In this document: piece by piece, positions 10,533 to 19,530 of the stretch
Position numbering within the stretch: the stretch's first letter is position 1
Layout of the letters: every line of letters begins with the position of its first letter
Assembly (NCBI RefSeq): GCF_022063185.1
Contig: NZ_CP091913.1
Location: 760,501 to 824,500, forward strand
Direction of reading: 5' to 3'
DNA length: 64,000 nt
From: Nostoc sp. UHCC 0870
Lineage (GTDB): Bacteria > Cyanobacteriota > Cyanobacteriia > Cyanobacteriales > Nostocaceae
Position numbers and translations under genes: made by a program
The notes under the pieces: model-generated
The model's database searches: none
What the model was told of the DNA's origin: nothing
The model's input: only the letters and a program-made list of their open reading frames with translations

Positions 10533-10700
10533 CTGAGTGGGGAGTGCTGAGTGCTGAGTGCTGAGTGCTGAGTGGGGAGTGGGGAGTGGGGAGTTTTGAG
10601 GTATGAGAGTACCAAATAAAATCCCCGTTATAAAACCTCATTGCGAATTACGAATTGCGAATTGCGAATTGCGAATTGCGAATTGCGAATTGCCTTAACG
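10533..10700. repeat. Short tandem repeats (GAGTGCT / GAGTGGG and GAATTGC units)
   Basis: Two heptanucleotide arrays occupy most of this gap. At about 10536-10600 the units are GAGTGCT and GAGTGGG. At about 10645-10694 the unit is GAATTGC or GAATTAC. These match the short tandemly repeated sequences known from heterocystous cyanobacteria. They do not encode a plausible protein. Confidence 0.8.
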
Positions 10701-10787
10701 CCCCGTTACGCTAACATTACTCAGTAGTCAGTTTCAGTCAATAGCAATTGGCGCATGATTTGGAAATAGAGATACAGGCTAGCATCA

Positions 10788-11714
10788 ATGACAAATTTGC
10801 AGGAACGTGGGCATTTATTGACTGAACAAGTCAATCCTTTGAGTCTGAACTTAGACCAACTCAGTTGTTTAGAGTTGGTGGAGTTATTTAATAGTGAAGA
10901 CCATAAGGCGGTGGCGGCGGTGGCGGCGGCTAAGGTGGAGATAGCTAAGGCGATTGAGGAGACAGCAGCACGGTTGCGCCAGGGTGGACGCTTGTTTTAT
11001 GTGGGTGCGGGGACAAGTGGACGGTTGGGGGTGTTAGATGCGGCTGAGTGTCCCCCCACTTTTTGTACACCCCCGGAGTTAGTACAGGGGATTATTGCCG
11101 GTGGTGCTGGGGCTTTAGTACGTAGTTCTGAGGATTTAGAAGACCGGGCTGAAGATGGTGATGCCGCGATCGCTCAACGCCATATTACTCTCTTAGATGT
11201 AGTGGTGGGAATTACTGCCGGTGGGACGACTCCTTTTGTCCACGGTGCGCTGAATGCTGCGCGTCAACGGGGTGCTTTGACAATTTTTATGGCCTGTGTA
11301 CCAGCAGAACAGGTTGGTTTTGAGGCTGATATTAATATTCGGTTGTTAACAGGGCCGGAGGTGTTAGCAGGTTCTACCCGTCTCAAAGCTGGTACAGTCA
11401 CCAAACTAACTTTAAATATTTTGTCTACTGGGGTGATGGTCAAACTAGGCAAAGTTTACGGCAATCGCATGGTAGATGTAGCAGTCACAAATCAAAAATT
11501 ACGCGATCGCGCTTTACGCATTTTACAAGACCTCACAGGCTTAAGTCGGGAAGCGGCTGGTTATTTATTAGAACATAGCGGTAAATGGGTAAAACTGGCG
11601 TTATTAATGCACTGGACTGGTTTAAGCAAAGAAGATGGCGATCGCTTATTATCAAAACACCAAGGTAATCTTAGAGATGCTGTTGCCGGCTATAAAGATA
11701 CTCAACAATCTTGA
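10788..11714 (+). CDS. murQ: N-acetylmuramic acid 6-phosphate etherase
   Basis: MurQ cleaves the D-lactyl ether of N-acetylmuramic acid 6-phosphate to give N-acetylglucosamine 6-phosphate during cell-wall recycling in the cytoplasm. The 308-residue length is normal. The sugar-isomerase (SIS) domain carries the family signature YVGAGTSGRLGVLDAAECPP and further conserved GIIAGGAGALVRSSEDLED and ITAGGTTPFVHGAL. The C-terminal helical part contains LSREAAGYLLEHSG. The gene stands alone, with repeat-rich DNA on both sides, and no transporter or kinase for anhydro-sugars is next to it. Confidence 0.95.
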   Translation: MTNLQERGHLLTEQVNPLSLNLDQLSCLELVELFNSEDHKAVAAVAAAKVEIAKAIEETAARLRQGGRLFYVGAGTSGRLGVLDAAECPPTFCTPPELVQGIIAGGAGALVRSSEDLEDRAEDGDAAIAQRHITLLDVVVGITAGGTTPFVHGALNAARQRGALTIFMACVPAEQVGFEADINIRLLTGPEVLAGSTRLKAGTVTKLTLNILSTGVMVKLGKVYGNRMVDVAVTNQKLRDRALRILQDLTGLSREAAGYLLEHSGKWVKLALLMHWTGLSKEDGDRLLSKHQGNLRDAVAGYKDTQQS

Positions 11715-11797
11715 ATATTCTCTAGAAGAATCCGCACATAACATTTCCGAATCACATTAGGTATATCATAGCCCCCCTGACCAAAGAAAAAAGGATA

Positions 11798-11875
11798 CAA
11801 GCCCCTAAATTTATTTATGGAGAAGAAAAAAGTGAAACAGCATTAATTCAAGCCCCCGGATTTATCCGTGGGGTA
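11798..11875 (+). repeat. Paired hairpins resembling IS200/IS605-type ends
   Basis: Two fold-backs follow each other: AAGCCCCTAAATTTATTTAT and, about 40 bases on, CAAGCCCCCGGATTTATCCG followed by TGGGG. The second is preceded by CATTAATT, as is the related hairpin at 46389. Stem sequences of this type mark the ends of IS200/IS605-type elements and their non-autonomous derivatives, but no tnpA or tnpB is here. The assignment is an inference from hairpin shape. Confidence 0.4.
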
Positions 11876-11880
11876 TTTAA

Positions 11881-11975
11881 TTTTGAATTTTGTTAGCGCA
11901 GCGTTAGCGAGTCCGCGAGCGTCATTTTGAATTTTGAATTGGAGCGTTCGCGTAGCGTCTCGTAGAGAAGCGACT
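11881..11975. repeat. Small dispersed repeat cluster inside a TTTTGAA array
   Basis: The tandem motif TTTTGAATTTTG is interrupted by TTAGCGCAGCGTTAGCGAG and, after resuming, by GCGTTCGCGTAGCGTCTCG. The ending GAGAAGCGACTTGAC also occurs near 500. Related GC-rich inserts lie at 61665-61763 and about 45825-45850. Insertion of small GC-rich units within tandem arrays is typical of the small dispersed repeats of Nostoc. Confidence 0.65.
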
Positions 11976-12518
11976 TGACTTTTCACGTTATGTGGAAAAG
12001 TTCATACGAAACCTAACCCCCTTCCCTACTAGAACTATCCCCTTAAACAAGGGGGAACTAGAATCAAAGTCCCCCTTTTTAAGGGGATTTAGAGGGGTAT
12101 CAAGCCACATTTTGCACCCAGCACAAAGATGTGTGTACACCGTAGCCTTTTAGGGGAGAGGTTTGGAGAGGGGTTTTCCAGATCCCGTGAAAAGTCAGGT
12201 TTTTGTTCTTGATGCGATCGCCATCACACAAACATCGTATAGAAATTAATTACAAGTCTTATAGCTCAAGTCTTTTCAAGAAGACTAAGAAATATTTTAG
12301 TTCAAATAAATATTAAAAAGTGCCTGGACGTGTTACCGTGTTTCCACTCCAAGCACTCTTAATTTTCAACTTGCTCCTCACACTCCTAGAGAGTAACACT
12401 GCTTTGAAATAAAAGCTAGTGTTATCGGTGACACTTTGTAAACTGGACAGGTGACAGGGGACAGGTGACAGGTGACAGGGGAGTTAAATCAGTGAACAGT
12501 CAACAGTGATCACTGCCA

Positions 12519-14057
12519 CTAGTGTAAAAAGTGACGTGTACCAGTCAGCACCATGACCAAACCCAGTTCGTTAGCGGCTTTGATGGAATCTTGGTCACGT
12601 AAGCTTCCCCCTGGTTGCACAATGGCGGTGATACCGGCGGCGGCGGCGGTTCTGACGGAATCATCGAAGGGGAAAAATCCGTCACTGGCGAGAGTTGCAC
12701 CTTGGGCTTTGTCTCCAGCTTGTTCTAGGGCGATTTTAGTTGAACCAACGCGGTTCATTTGCCCAGCACCGACACCTAGAGTAGTGCGATCGCTTGTGAG
12801 TACAATGGCATTAGATTTAACGTGTTTGCAAACCTTCCAAGCAAACAGCATTTCGGCTAACTCGTCGGGTGTGGGTTGGCGTTCTGTGACAACTTGCCAT
12901 TTACTAGAATCTGCAATGATATCATCGGCAGCTTGGACTAAGAAACCACCTGCAATTTGTTTGACTAGAGTTTTAGCCCCACTGCTCAAATCTGCTAAAG
13001 TCAAAATCCGCACATTAGATTTTTTAGACAGAATTTTTTGAGCTTCTGCATCACAATCAGGTGCAACTACACATTCTAAAAATGTCTTTGTTAATTCGCT
13101 GGCTGTGGCTGCATCTATGGGACGGTTGAGGGCGACAATCCCACCAAATGCAGAGATAGAATCAGCATTGAAAGCCTTTTGATAGGCTTCGACAATGGTG
13201 TTTCCTAACGCTGTACCGCAGGGATTGGTATGTTTGATGATGGTAGCGGCTGGTGTATCTGGAAATTCAGTAATAATGCGCCGGGCGGCTTCTAAGTCTA
13301 CCAAGTTATTGTAACTGAGTTCTTTACCTTGCAATTTCGTAGCCGCAGCCCATCCGGTGGGAGTAGAGCCGGTTTGATACCAAGCAGCAGTTTGATGGGG
13401 GTTTTCACCGTAACGCAGAGATTGTAATTGTGTCCCGCTTAGGGTGTGCTGTTGGGGAAGGGATTCTGGAGATTGTTGAGAGAGGTAAGATGCGATCGCT
13501 TGATCATAACTACCAGTATGCAAAAATCCTTTTAAAGCCGCCTTTTGGCGAAACTCTAGGGATGCTTCGCCGTTATTTTGCCGCAATTCCTGTAAATATT
13601 CGTCATACTGCCCTGGATCACATAATACTGTGAGATGAGCAAAGTTTTTTGATGATGCCCGTAACATCGCCGGGCCGCCAATATCAATATTTTCCACAGC
13701 TTCTGCTAATGTTACCCCTGGTTTAGCGATCGTCGCTTCAAAGGGATAAAGATTCACTACCACCAAATCAATCGGGCGAATTTGGTTATTTTCCAAGTCT
13801 GTGACATCACTAGCCACATCCCGCCGCGCCAAAATCCCGCCATGAATGCGGGGGTGTAGTGTTTTGACTCGTCCACCTAAAATTTCTGGTGAACCTGTGT
13901 AATCAGAAACCTTGGTAACTGGTATTCCCGCATCTTTGAGGGCTTTCGCTGTTCCCCCACTGCTGATTAAGTCAAATGCAAATTCTTCCACCAAACTACG
14001 GGCTAGATCAATTAAACCAGTTTTGTTAGATACACTCAGCAGTGCTAGACGCGCCAT
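12519..14057 (-). CDS. purH: Bifunctional AICAR transformylase / IMP cyclohydrolase
   Basis: PurH carries out the last two steps of purine synthesis: formylation of AICAR with 10-formyl-tetrahydrofolate, then ring closure to IMP. The 512-residue length is typical. The N-terminal cyclohydrolase (MGS-like) domain begins MARLALLSVSNKTGLIDLAR and contains KTLHPRIHGGILARRD. The C-terminal transformylase domain includes LRYGENPHQTAAWY, IIKHTNPCGTALG and the late FPFDDSVRTAAAAGITAIVQ. The start ATG follows a gap of repeats. No other pur genes adjoin it, as is usual for scattered biosynthetic genes in cyanobacteria. Confidence 0.96.
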   Translation of the reverse strand: MARLALLSVSNKTGLIDLARSLVEEFAFDLISSGGTAKALKDAGIPVTKVSDYTGSPEILGGRVKTLHPRIHGGILARRDVASDVTDLENNQIRPIDLVVVNLYPFEATIAKPGVTLAEAVENIDIGGPAMLRASSKNFAHLTVLCDPGQYDEYLQELRQNNGEASLEFRQKAALKGFLHTGSYDQAIASYLSQQSPESLPQQHTLSGTQLQSLRYGENPHQTAAWYQTGSTPTGWAAATKLQGKELSYNNLVDLEAARRIITEFPDTPAATIIKHTNPCGTALGNTIVEAYQKAFNADSISAFGGIVALNRPIDAATASELTKTFLECVVAPDCDAEAQKILSKKSNVRILTLADLSSGAKTLVKQIAGGFLVQAADDIIADSSKWQVVTERQPTPDELAEMLFAWKVCKHVKSNAIVLTSDRTTLGVGAGQMNRVGSTKIALEQAGDKAQGATLASDGFFPFDDSVRTAAAAGITAIVQPGGSLRDQDSIKAANELGLVMVLTGTRHFLH

Positions 14058-14165
14058 GTCTCAATTCCTTAGATGCGAAAGACCCCAATTCTTACATAAC
14101 CCTGGGTTCACTTCAAGACCATGTGGGATGGTTAGCATTTATTTAATTGAAATTAGCATGGCTAA

Positions 14166-14271
14166 TATAGCGGTTCTCGCTTTAGTGAGGTACAAGAACC
14201 CCACCCCCAACCCCCTAAGAGCAAGCAATGAGGGGGCTATGATATACCTCATGTGATTAGGAAACGCTATA
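14166..14271 (+). repeat. MITE-like dispersed repeat, family A copy 2
   Basis: This is the most complete copy of the family also seen at 312-410 and 20419-20510. It starts TATAGCGGTTCTCGC and ends AGGAAACGCTATA, so the ends form a TATAGCG/CGCTATA inverted repeat. The C-rich and G-rich inner parts fold together. It lies between purH and the caspase-EAL gene, about 70 bases before the latter's start, and might carry or disturb its promoter. Confidence 0.75.
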
Positions 14272-14341
14272 ACTAGTATAAGTACAGATGTTAATTTTAT
14301 CATAATCATACATGATTTTTTATATACTGAGGTAACAGAAA

Positions 14342-16612
14342 ATGAATACTAATGGAACTACCTACGCTGTTTTAATAGGTATTAATAGTTATAATGATTC
14401 TCGCAATTTACCAAATCTTGAGTATGCTGAAAAAGATTGCCAAGATTTATATGAGGTTATAACTAATCCAGAAACTGGCATTTTTTGCCCAGAAAATGTA
14501 ACTTTATTGCTAGGAGAAAATGCGAATACAAATAATGTATGGGAATTACTTTTTAGGGAAATTGTAACAAAACCAAATAATAATGATACTGTTTTAGTCT
14601 ATTTTTCGGGGCATGGATTTATTCTGGGGGAACAAAATCAAAAAGCTTATTTGGGAACTTATGATGTAGATATTGTAAACCTACTTACAAAAAATAGAAG
14701 GGCAGGATTAAGAATGGATGATCTATATGAAGATATCTTCTCTATTTCTCCTGCAAAATGCGTTCTTTTTATCTTGGATAGCTGCCATAGTGGAGCATTT
14801 GTCCCTTCTATTACAAAAGGAATAAATACTGAAATAAGCAAAATACAGACTGATGAAAAATTGGTAGATAAAGGATTATTTTCCCAAGAGAGTGGTAGAG
14901 TTGCCATAGTTTCATGCCCACCTGATCTTCCGTCATATGAAAGTAAAGAATTTGAAAATAGTATTTTTACGCACTATTTAATTCGGGGTTTAAAAGGAGG
15001 AGCAGTTGAAAAAGAAACTGGAGAGGTTACTGTTGATAGCTTATTAACTTATATACGAAATCATGCCCCTTCTAAACAACTACCAGGACGATATGGACAG
15101 GACTATGGACGAATTGTTATTGCTAAGTCTAGTCCTGGTTGGGAATACGAAAATACTCAAAAACAAACTATTATTAATGTTTCTGAAAATCAATTAAAAT
15201 CTCAAATTAATTTTCAATTAAATCCTTTAAAAAATCCGTTTGAATCATATAAATTTTTTATTGACAGATTAATACAATTCTTAAAAGATGATTTTCCAGT
15301 TTCTAATATAGAAAGCAGGATTTTAGAAGCAGTTCGTTATACTTGTGAGGCTGATTTTGTAGCTGTAATTAGACAAACTAAAAATAATTGGATCGTTAGA
15401 GAGCAAAGTAGTTTTAAAGTAGAAGAATTATCTCAAGAAACTTATATTAAGAATATTATTGCACAAATTTCACCGATTATTTCTTTAAGAAAAAATATTT
15501 TCAACCCAGATTATCATGGCTCGTATCTTATTGATGAAGAAAGCGATTGTGCTAAAGTATTCATGTTTGTTCCTTTACCATCTAAATCAACAAAAGATTT
15601 AATGATAATTTGTGGATTATCTAAAAATTTATACTTTTTAGAAGAAGTATACGGACGAATTCTAGGATCTCTATACTCTGCAACTTACGAGTTAACTTAT
15701 GTCCAAAATTCTTTGTTAGAAGCTGCTATCATTGATGATCTCAAAAAAACTTATGGATATGTTTCTCTAGAACTTTATTATCGTAGATTTCAATTATTTT
15801 GTGAGCGTCTTAATGAAATGATAATTCATTTCCAACCAATTCTATACTTAAGTCCAAAACGCCCATATATCTATAGTTGGGAAGCTTTAGCGCGCGATCC
15901 ACAAATTAGCTCCGTTCCTAATGATCTGTTTAAAGCAGCAGAACTTTGGGGGCTTCAATTCATGCTTGAACTTGATATATATTTTATACGAACTGCTGTA
16001 GTTGCTTATCATAAAGCCTATATGAATAATCCAGGTAGACGAAGAAGTGAAGACATACAAGAATTATCCGTTAATGTATATCCACAATCATTGATGCACG
16101 AAGCATACTTTCAGGCTGTAAAGGAAATTATAGCTGATGAAGAACTTATCCAACCTGAAAAATTAATACTAGAAATTTCTGAAAAGTTGCCCCTTCCAGA
16201 TAATTTAGAAGTTTTTCGGAAACAATTAGGCACTTACGTGCGTGATTTAAAGATTGGTTTTGCTATTGATGATTTTGGTGTCGGTCATGCTTCAGTAAGT
16301 CGTCTAATCGGGTTGAACCCTGCTCATGTTAAGATAGACCGGGATATACTTCAGCAAGTAACTATTAATCCCAACTCTATTGATATTATATGCCGATTTG
16401 TTCTTGACCTTGTTAGTGAAGGACGTTCTCATGCACCAAAAGTAGTTATTGAAGGATTCGATAGCACAAGTCCAGTAACTCTAGGAAAATTACATAAACT
16501 CGGAATTCGATATGTTCAAGGGTATATAGTGGGAAAAGCGGGAAATGAAATAGGTCGTCTTGATACACAACAACGTGACTACCTTAAAAATATTATTAGC
16601 AGTACAGATTAA
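14342..16612 (+). CDS. Caspase-like protease fused to GAF-like and EAL (c-di-GMP phosphodiesterase) domains
   Basis: The 756-residue protein appears to join three parts. Residues 5-260 are a caspase/metacaspase-type (peptidase C14) domain with YAVLIGINSYND, the catalytic histidine H91 in YFSGHG and cysteine C148 in DSCHSG. Residues about 295-460 look GAF-like, a probable ligand-sensing region, with lower certainty. Residues 480-740 are an EAL domain that keeps E514 (SWEAL), N578 (SVNVYP), E611 (LEISE), D643-D644 (DDFG), K664 (VKID), E704 (IEGF) and Q726 (VQGY), the metal- and base-binding residues of active c-di-GMP phosphodiesterases. No membrane segment is visible. ATG 14342 is preceded by GAGGTAA. 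The gene is visibly more A+T-rich than its neighbours, which hints at transfer. Its job may be c-di-GMP-linked proteolysis or regulated cell death, but that is inference. Confidence 0.85.
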   Translation: MNTNGTTYAVLIGINSYNDSRNLPNLEYAEKDCQDLYEVITNPETGIFCPENVTLLLGENANTNNVWELLFREIVTKPNNNDTVLVYFSGHGFILGEQNQKAYLGTYDVDIVNLLTKNRRAGLRMDDLYEDIFSISPAKCVLFILDSCHSGAFVPSITKGINTEISKIQTDEKLVDKGLFSQESGRVAIVSCPPDLPSYESKEFENSIFTHYLIRGLKGGAVEKETGEVTVDSLLTYIRNHAPSKQLPGRYGQDYGRIVIAKSSPGWEYENTQKQTIINVSENQLKSQINFQLNPLKNPFESYKFFIDRLIQFLKDDFPVSNIESRILEAVRYTCEADFVAVIRQTKNNWIVREQSSFKVEELSQETYIKNIIAQISPIISLRKNIFNPDYHGSYLIDEESDCAKVFMFVPLPSKSTKDLMIICGLSKNLYFLEEVYGRILGSLYSATYELTYVQNSLLEAAIIDDLKKTYGYVSLELYYRRFQLFCERLNEMIIHFQPILYLSPKRPYIYSWEALARDPQISSVPNDLFKAAELWGLQFMLELDIYFIRTAVVAYHKAYMNNPGRRRSEDIQELSVNVYPQSLMHEAYFQAVKEIIADEELIQPEKLILEISEKLPLPDNLEVFRKQLGTYVRDLKIGFAIDDFGVGHASVSRLIGLNPAHVKIDRDILQQVTINPNSIDIICRFVLDLVSEGRSHAPKVVIEGFDSTSPVTLGKLHKLGIRYVQGYIVGKAGNEIGRLDTQQRDYLKNIISSTD

Positions 16613-16664
16613 ACAATAGCAAACTATATATATTGATCTGAGATATTGTTAGGTATCCTGGTTA

Positions 16665-17312
16665 TTGACGAGTTCTAAATTCAGGAGTAAGCCTCTGTCT
16701 TTGCAATACATTACCGTTCCCCCTGCTAATTCGCAAACGCCCACCGGCTTAGTTGTGACATTGCATGGTTGGGGAGCTAACGCTGAGGATGTGTCATCTT
16801 TAGTACCCCATATCAACTTACCTCATTATCAGTTTGTACTTCCTAATGCACCTTTTCCTTTTCCTCATTCTCATCTTGGTAGAGCATGGTATGACTTGAG
16901 TGTAGAGAATATGTATCAAGGATTAGCAGAAAGTCGGCAAATATTGACAGATTTTTTGCTGTCTTTAGAGGCTAGTACAGGCGTACCTTTATCCCAGACT
17001 GTTTTGAGTGGATTTTCTCAAGGGGGAGCAATGACGTTAGATGTCGGCTCTAAATTACCCTTAGCCGGCTTAGTTGTGATGAGTGGGTATTTACATCCTG
17101 ATGCGATCGCCACAAATCATAATTTACCACCAATTTTAATTATGCACGGCAGGCGTGATGAGGTTGTACCATTACAGGCGGCTGTCAAGGCTAGGGAAAC
17201 TGTCGCATCTGTGGGGGTTGTAGCCGAATATCATGAATTTGACACAGGACATGAAATTAATTTACAAATGCTAGATTTGGCACGGAATTTCATTCTGAAG
17301 ACAATAGTTTAG
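16665..17312 (+). CDS. Alpha/beta hydrolase, carboxylesterase/phospholipase family
   Basis: The 215-residue protein has the fold of small carboxylesterases and lysophospholipase-like enzymes. It carries an HGWGANAED oxyanion loop, the nucleophile S118 in GFSQGG, aspartate D165 in HGRRDEVVP and histidine H196 in DTGHEI, a complete Ser-Asp-His triad. It should hydrolyse ester bonds of small acyl substrates in the cytoplasm; the substrate cannot be told. The start appears to be TTG at 16665, since no ATG lies before the first conserved strand. It follows the caspase-EAL gene by only 52 bases on the same strand and could be co-transcribed with it. Confidence 0.85.
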   Translation: MTSSKFRSKPLSLQYITVPPANSQTPTGLVVTLHGWGANAEDVSSLVPHINLPHYQFVLPNAPFPFPHSHLGRAWYDLSVENMYQGLAESRQILTDFLLSLEASTGVPLSQTVLSGFSQGGAMTLDVGSKLPLAGLVVMSGYLHPDAIATNHNLPPILIMHGRRDEVVPLQAAVKARETVASVGVVAEYHEFDTGHEINLQMLDLARNFILKTIV

Positions 17313-17467
17313 TCACAGTTACAAATCTTTGACAAAATATGGTATAAATCCTGAAAAATTTTAGAAAATCCATGCCATCTAGTGAGTAATATAGATTGGG
17401 TGGCACTATATTCGTGCTACTTGACCCGTGCTGGGTGCGAATGCTGCATAAGGGAGGGGCGAGCATT

Positions 17468-17680
17468 ATGACAACTCTGAGCATTTCTAAGAAAGAAATC
17501 GCTGCTATGACCGCCGCAGAGGTGGAGGAATTGGCTAATCGTCTAGAAATGGATAATTACAGCAATGCTTTTGAGGGTTTGAATGACTGGCATCTACTGC
17601 GAGCGATCGCGTTTCAGCGTCCTGAATTAGTAGAACCTTACATCCATCTCTTAGATTTAGAACCCTACGATGAGGCATAA
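17468..17680 (+). CDS. Small conserved cyanobacterial protein (DUF2555-like)
   Basis: The 70-residue protein begins MTTLSISKKEIAAMTAAEVE and continues to NAFEGLNDWHLLRAIAFQRP, LVEPYIHLL and an acidic end. I recognise this as a conserved short cyanobacterial family, probably DUF2555, of unknown function. ATG 17468 is chosen over an upstream in-frame start at 17396 because a strong purine-rich site (GGGAGGGGCGAG) lies just before it and the homologous region starts here. The protein looks soluble and helical. Confidence 0.7.
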   Translation: MTTLSISKKEIAAMTAAEVEELANRLEMDNYSNAFEGLNDWHLLRAIAFQRPELVEPYIHLLDLEPYDEA

Positions 17681-17813
17681 GTGTTTGAGTTATGTCTAAT
17701 CTACAGCAATTCTCAATTGTTGGCAATCCATATTTGATAGAGAAAATTCACAATTAGACTAGTACAGCACGAGACAAAAACTCAAACCTGTATTCCCATA
17801 AATACATAGTACC

Positions 17814-17844
17814 GCCGCAGATTGTGATCCTCACTTTCTGCGGC
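17814..17844 (+). terminator. Strong hairpin before coaBC, possible terminator
   Basis: GCCGCAGA pairs with TCTGCGGC, and inside it GTGA pairs with TCAC around a TCC loop, giving a nearly perfect 31-base hairpin. It lies between the small conserved gene (stop at 17680) and coaBC (start at 17878). No long T-run follows, so it may be a factor-assisted terminator or a 5'-leader structure of coaBC. Confidence 0.45.
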
Positions 17845-17877
17845 TTCATATTAAATTATCACTCCTAACTTTTTGCT

Positions 17878-19104
17878 ATGGCTAATCCTCATCCCCAAAC
17901 CGAAAACCGCCAACCTAGGGTGCTGATTGGTGTAGGTGGTGGTATTGCTGCTTACAAAGTTTGTGAGGTGGTTTCGACGTTGTTTAAAGCAGGGGTAGAA
18001 GTCCGAGTTATCCTCACAGGTTCAGCACAGGAATTTATTACACCTCTAACTTTATCTACTCTTTCCCGCCACCAAGCCTATACAGATGATGATTTCTGGC
18101 AACCAACTCACTCTCGTCCGTTGCATATTGAGTTGGGGGAGTGGGCAGATTTATTAGTTATTGCTCCTCTGACGGCTAATACATTGGCTAAGTTAACTTA
18201 CGGTATGGCAGATAATTTACTGACTAATACTGTTTTAGCTTCCACTTGTCCCGTATTGTTAGCACCGGCGATGAATACTGATATGTGGGAACAGTTAACG
18301 GTGCAGCGTAATTGGCAGCAGTTATTAGGAGATAGCAGATATCACGGCATGAGTACAGCATCGGGTTTATTGGCGTGCGATCGCGTCGGTGCTGGTAGAA
18401 TGGCAGAACCTACCGCCATTGTGACTTATATTCATTCGCTGCTACATACCAAAGGCCAGCGTGATTTAGTCGGGAAGCAAGTTTTAATTAGTGCTGGCGG
18501 TACACGAGAATATCTTGATCCGGTGCGGTTTATTGGTAATCCTTCAACGGGTAAAATGGGACTAGCTTTAGCACAAGCCGCCCTGCACCGAGGGGCAAAG
18601 GTGACTTTAGTTCATGGCGTAGCTAGTTGGGATGTACCCTTGGGAGTGCAAGCAATTCCTGTAATTACTGCTGAAGAAATGCAGCAGGTGATGCTGGAAT
18701 ATTTACCTCAGGCAGATGTAATTGTCATGTCTGCGGCGGTAGCTGATGTTAAGCCCAAAGATTATAGCTCAGAGAAATTACCTAAGCGATCGCTCCCCCC
18801 ATCTTTACCTTTAGCACCCGTCCCTGATATTGTCGCCCAGTTAGCCCAACTCAAACAACCCCATCAGTTTTTAATTGGCTTTGCCGCCCAAACTGGCGAT
18901 ATTGTCACACCAGCAATTGAAAAACTGCGGAGTAAAAAATTAGATGCCATTGTCACTAATCCTATTGATCAACCTGATAGTGGTTTTGGTAGCAATAATA
19001 ACCAAGCAATATTTTTAGACAGTCAAGGGCAGCAAGTCAGAATTACACCCTGTTCTAAATTACAAATGGCACACCATCTATTTGATTTTGTCAGACTATG
19101 CTAA
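17878..19104 (+). CDS. coaBC: Phosphopantothenoylcysteine decarboxylase / phosphopantothenate-cysteine ligase
   Basis: CoaBC makes 4'-phosphopantetheine from phosphopantothenate and cysteine in coenzyme A synthesis. The N-terminal flavoprotein (CoaC) half contains [16 protein letters not shown], the [10 protein letters not shown] motif and a cysteine in [12 protein letters not shown]. The C-terminal ligase (CoaB) half has [33 protein letters not shown] and the KLPKRS lysine segment. The 408-residue length is normal. Its product supplies the prosthetic group of acyl carrier proteins, including those encoded 10 kb downstream, though there is no sign of linked regulation. The 3' end overlaps the convergent small gene by nine bases. 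Confidence 0.95.
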   Translation: MANPHPQTENRQPRVLIGVGGGIAAYKVCEVVSTLFKAGVEVRVILTGSAQEFITPLTLSTLSRHQAYTDDDFWQPTHSRPLHIELGEWADLLVIAPLTANTLAKLTYGMADNLLTNTVLASTCPVLLAPAMNTDMWEQLTVQRNWQQLLGDSRYHGMSTASGLLACDRVGAGRMAEPTAIVTYIHSLLHTKGQRDLVGKQVLISAGGTREYLDPVRFIGNPSTGKMGLALAQAALHRGAKVTLVHGVASWDVPLGVQAIPVITAEEMQQVMLEYLPQADVIVMSAAVADVKPKDYSSEKLPKRSLPPSLPLAPVPDIVAQLAQLKQPHQFLIGFAAQTGDIVTPAIEKLRSKKLDAIVTNPIDQPDSGFGSNNNQAIFLDSQGQQVRITPCSKLQMAHHLFDFVRLC

Positions 19105-19326
19105 TCTGGCGATCGCTAAATCACGGATGAGATTAGTTCTAGAGAACAGATAAGTGTTCACAGAATTAATTTCTTCACTGCTGAGTGCTTGTTCTCTATC
19201 AAGCTGCGTCAACAGTTGGCTGACCAAATCAGGATCGCTCAGTCTTAAAAGAGTGCTACTCTGGGTTTGTTCAACCACAGACCAAATTTGACGTAATATT
19301 TTTGAATTGATAGGGCAGACCTTCAT
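19096..19326 (-). CDS. Small helical protein of unknown function, paralogue of the gene at 43086
   Basis: The 76-residue protein shares a framework with the product of 43086-43322: I/LWxVxExT near the start, [18 protein letters not shown] against TLLQFDDMALVQLLLQQL, then NTY followed by LIRD and a final ARL/SRL. Both are predicted helical and soluble, with no known domain that I recognise. The gene overlaps the convergent end of coaBC by nine bases. Its upstream region holds two direct repeats (19371-19389 and 19397-19415). The start ATG is followed by [14 protein letters not shown]. It is probably a real gene because a paralogue exists in the same window. Confidence 0.65.
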   Translation of the reverse strand: MKVCPINSKILRQIWSVVEQTQSSTLLRLSDPDLVSQLLTQLDREQALSSEEINSVNTYLFSRTNLIRDLAIARLA

Positions 19327-19370
19327 GACAACCGCTCCTTTTATTGTGAAAGCATAAAAGTGCTATCGAG

Positions 19371-19415
19371 AATCTAAAGAAAATCTTAAGCTATCAAATC
19401 TAAAGAAAATCTTAA
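19371..19415 (-). promoter_or_regulatory. Direct repeats upstream of the small gene, candidate operator
   Basis: AATCTAAAGAAAATCTTAA occurs twice, at 19371-19389 and 19397-19415, 26 bases apart. In the direction of the small gene each copy reads as two octamers 11 bases apart (CTTAAGAT, CTTTAGAT). Paired octamers at 11-bp spacing recall binding sites of OmpR/PhoB-type regulators. A similar stretch (43053-43072, 18 of 20 matching) precedes the paralogue, but in the opposite orientation relative to that gene. This is suggestive only. Confidence 0.35.
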
Positions 19416-19530
19416 ATATTACAAATATTTACTATTTAGATTTTTCCCTACTTCAACCGCACCTGCAATTCATCCCTGTACACACATATCAGACAATTCC
19501 CTCACTTATAGTTATTGCGATCGCCCTGGA

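Larger units (their letters stand above)
11715..12518. other. 800-bp intergenic region full of small repeats
   Basis: I see no convincing gene here. The DNA holds hairpins of the form AAGCCCC...GGGG at about 11798-11875, the second related to one at 46389-46428. It also holds a small-dispersed-repeat cluster at 11881-11975, a fold-back of CCCCCTTCC/AAGGGGG type at about 12010-12100, and GTGACAG heptamers at about 12445-12482 next to the end of purH. An isolated TTTTCAAGAAGACT stretch near 12275 has no assigned meaning. Confidence 0.6.

Noticed and set aside
12553..13041. Open frame on the + strand opposite purH
   Set aside because: It is a shadow of purH with no recognisable protein features.
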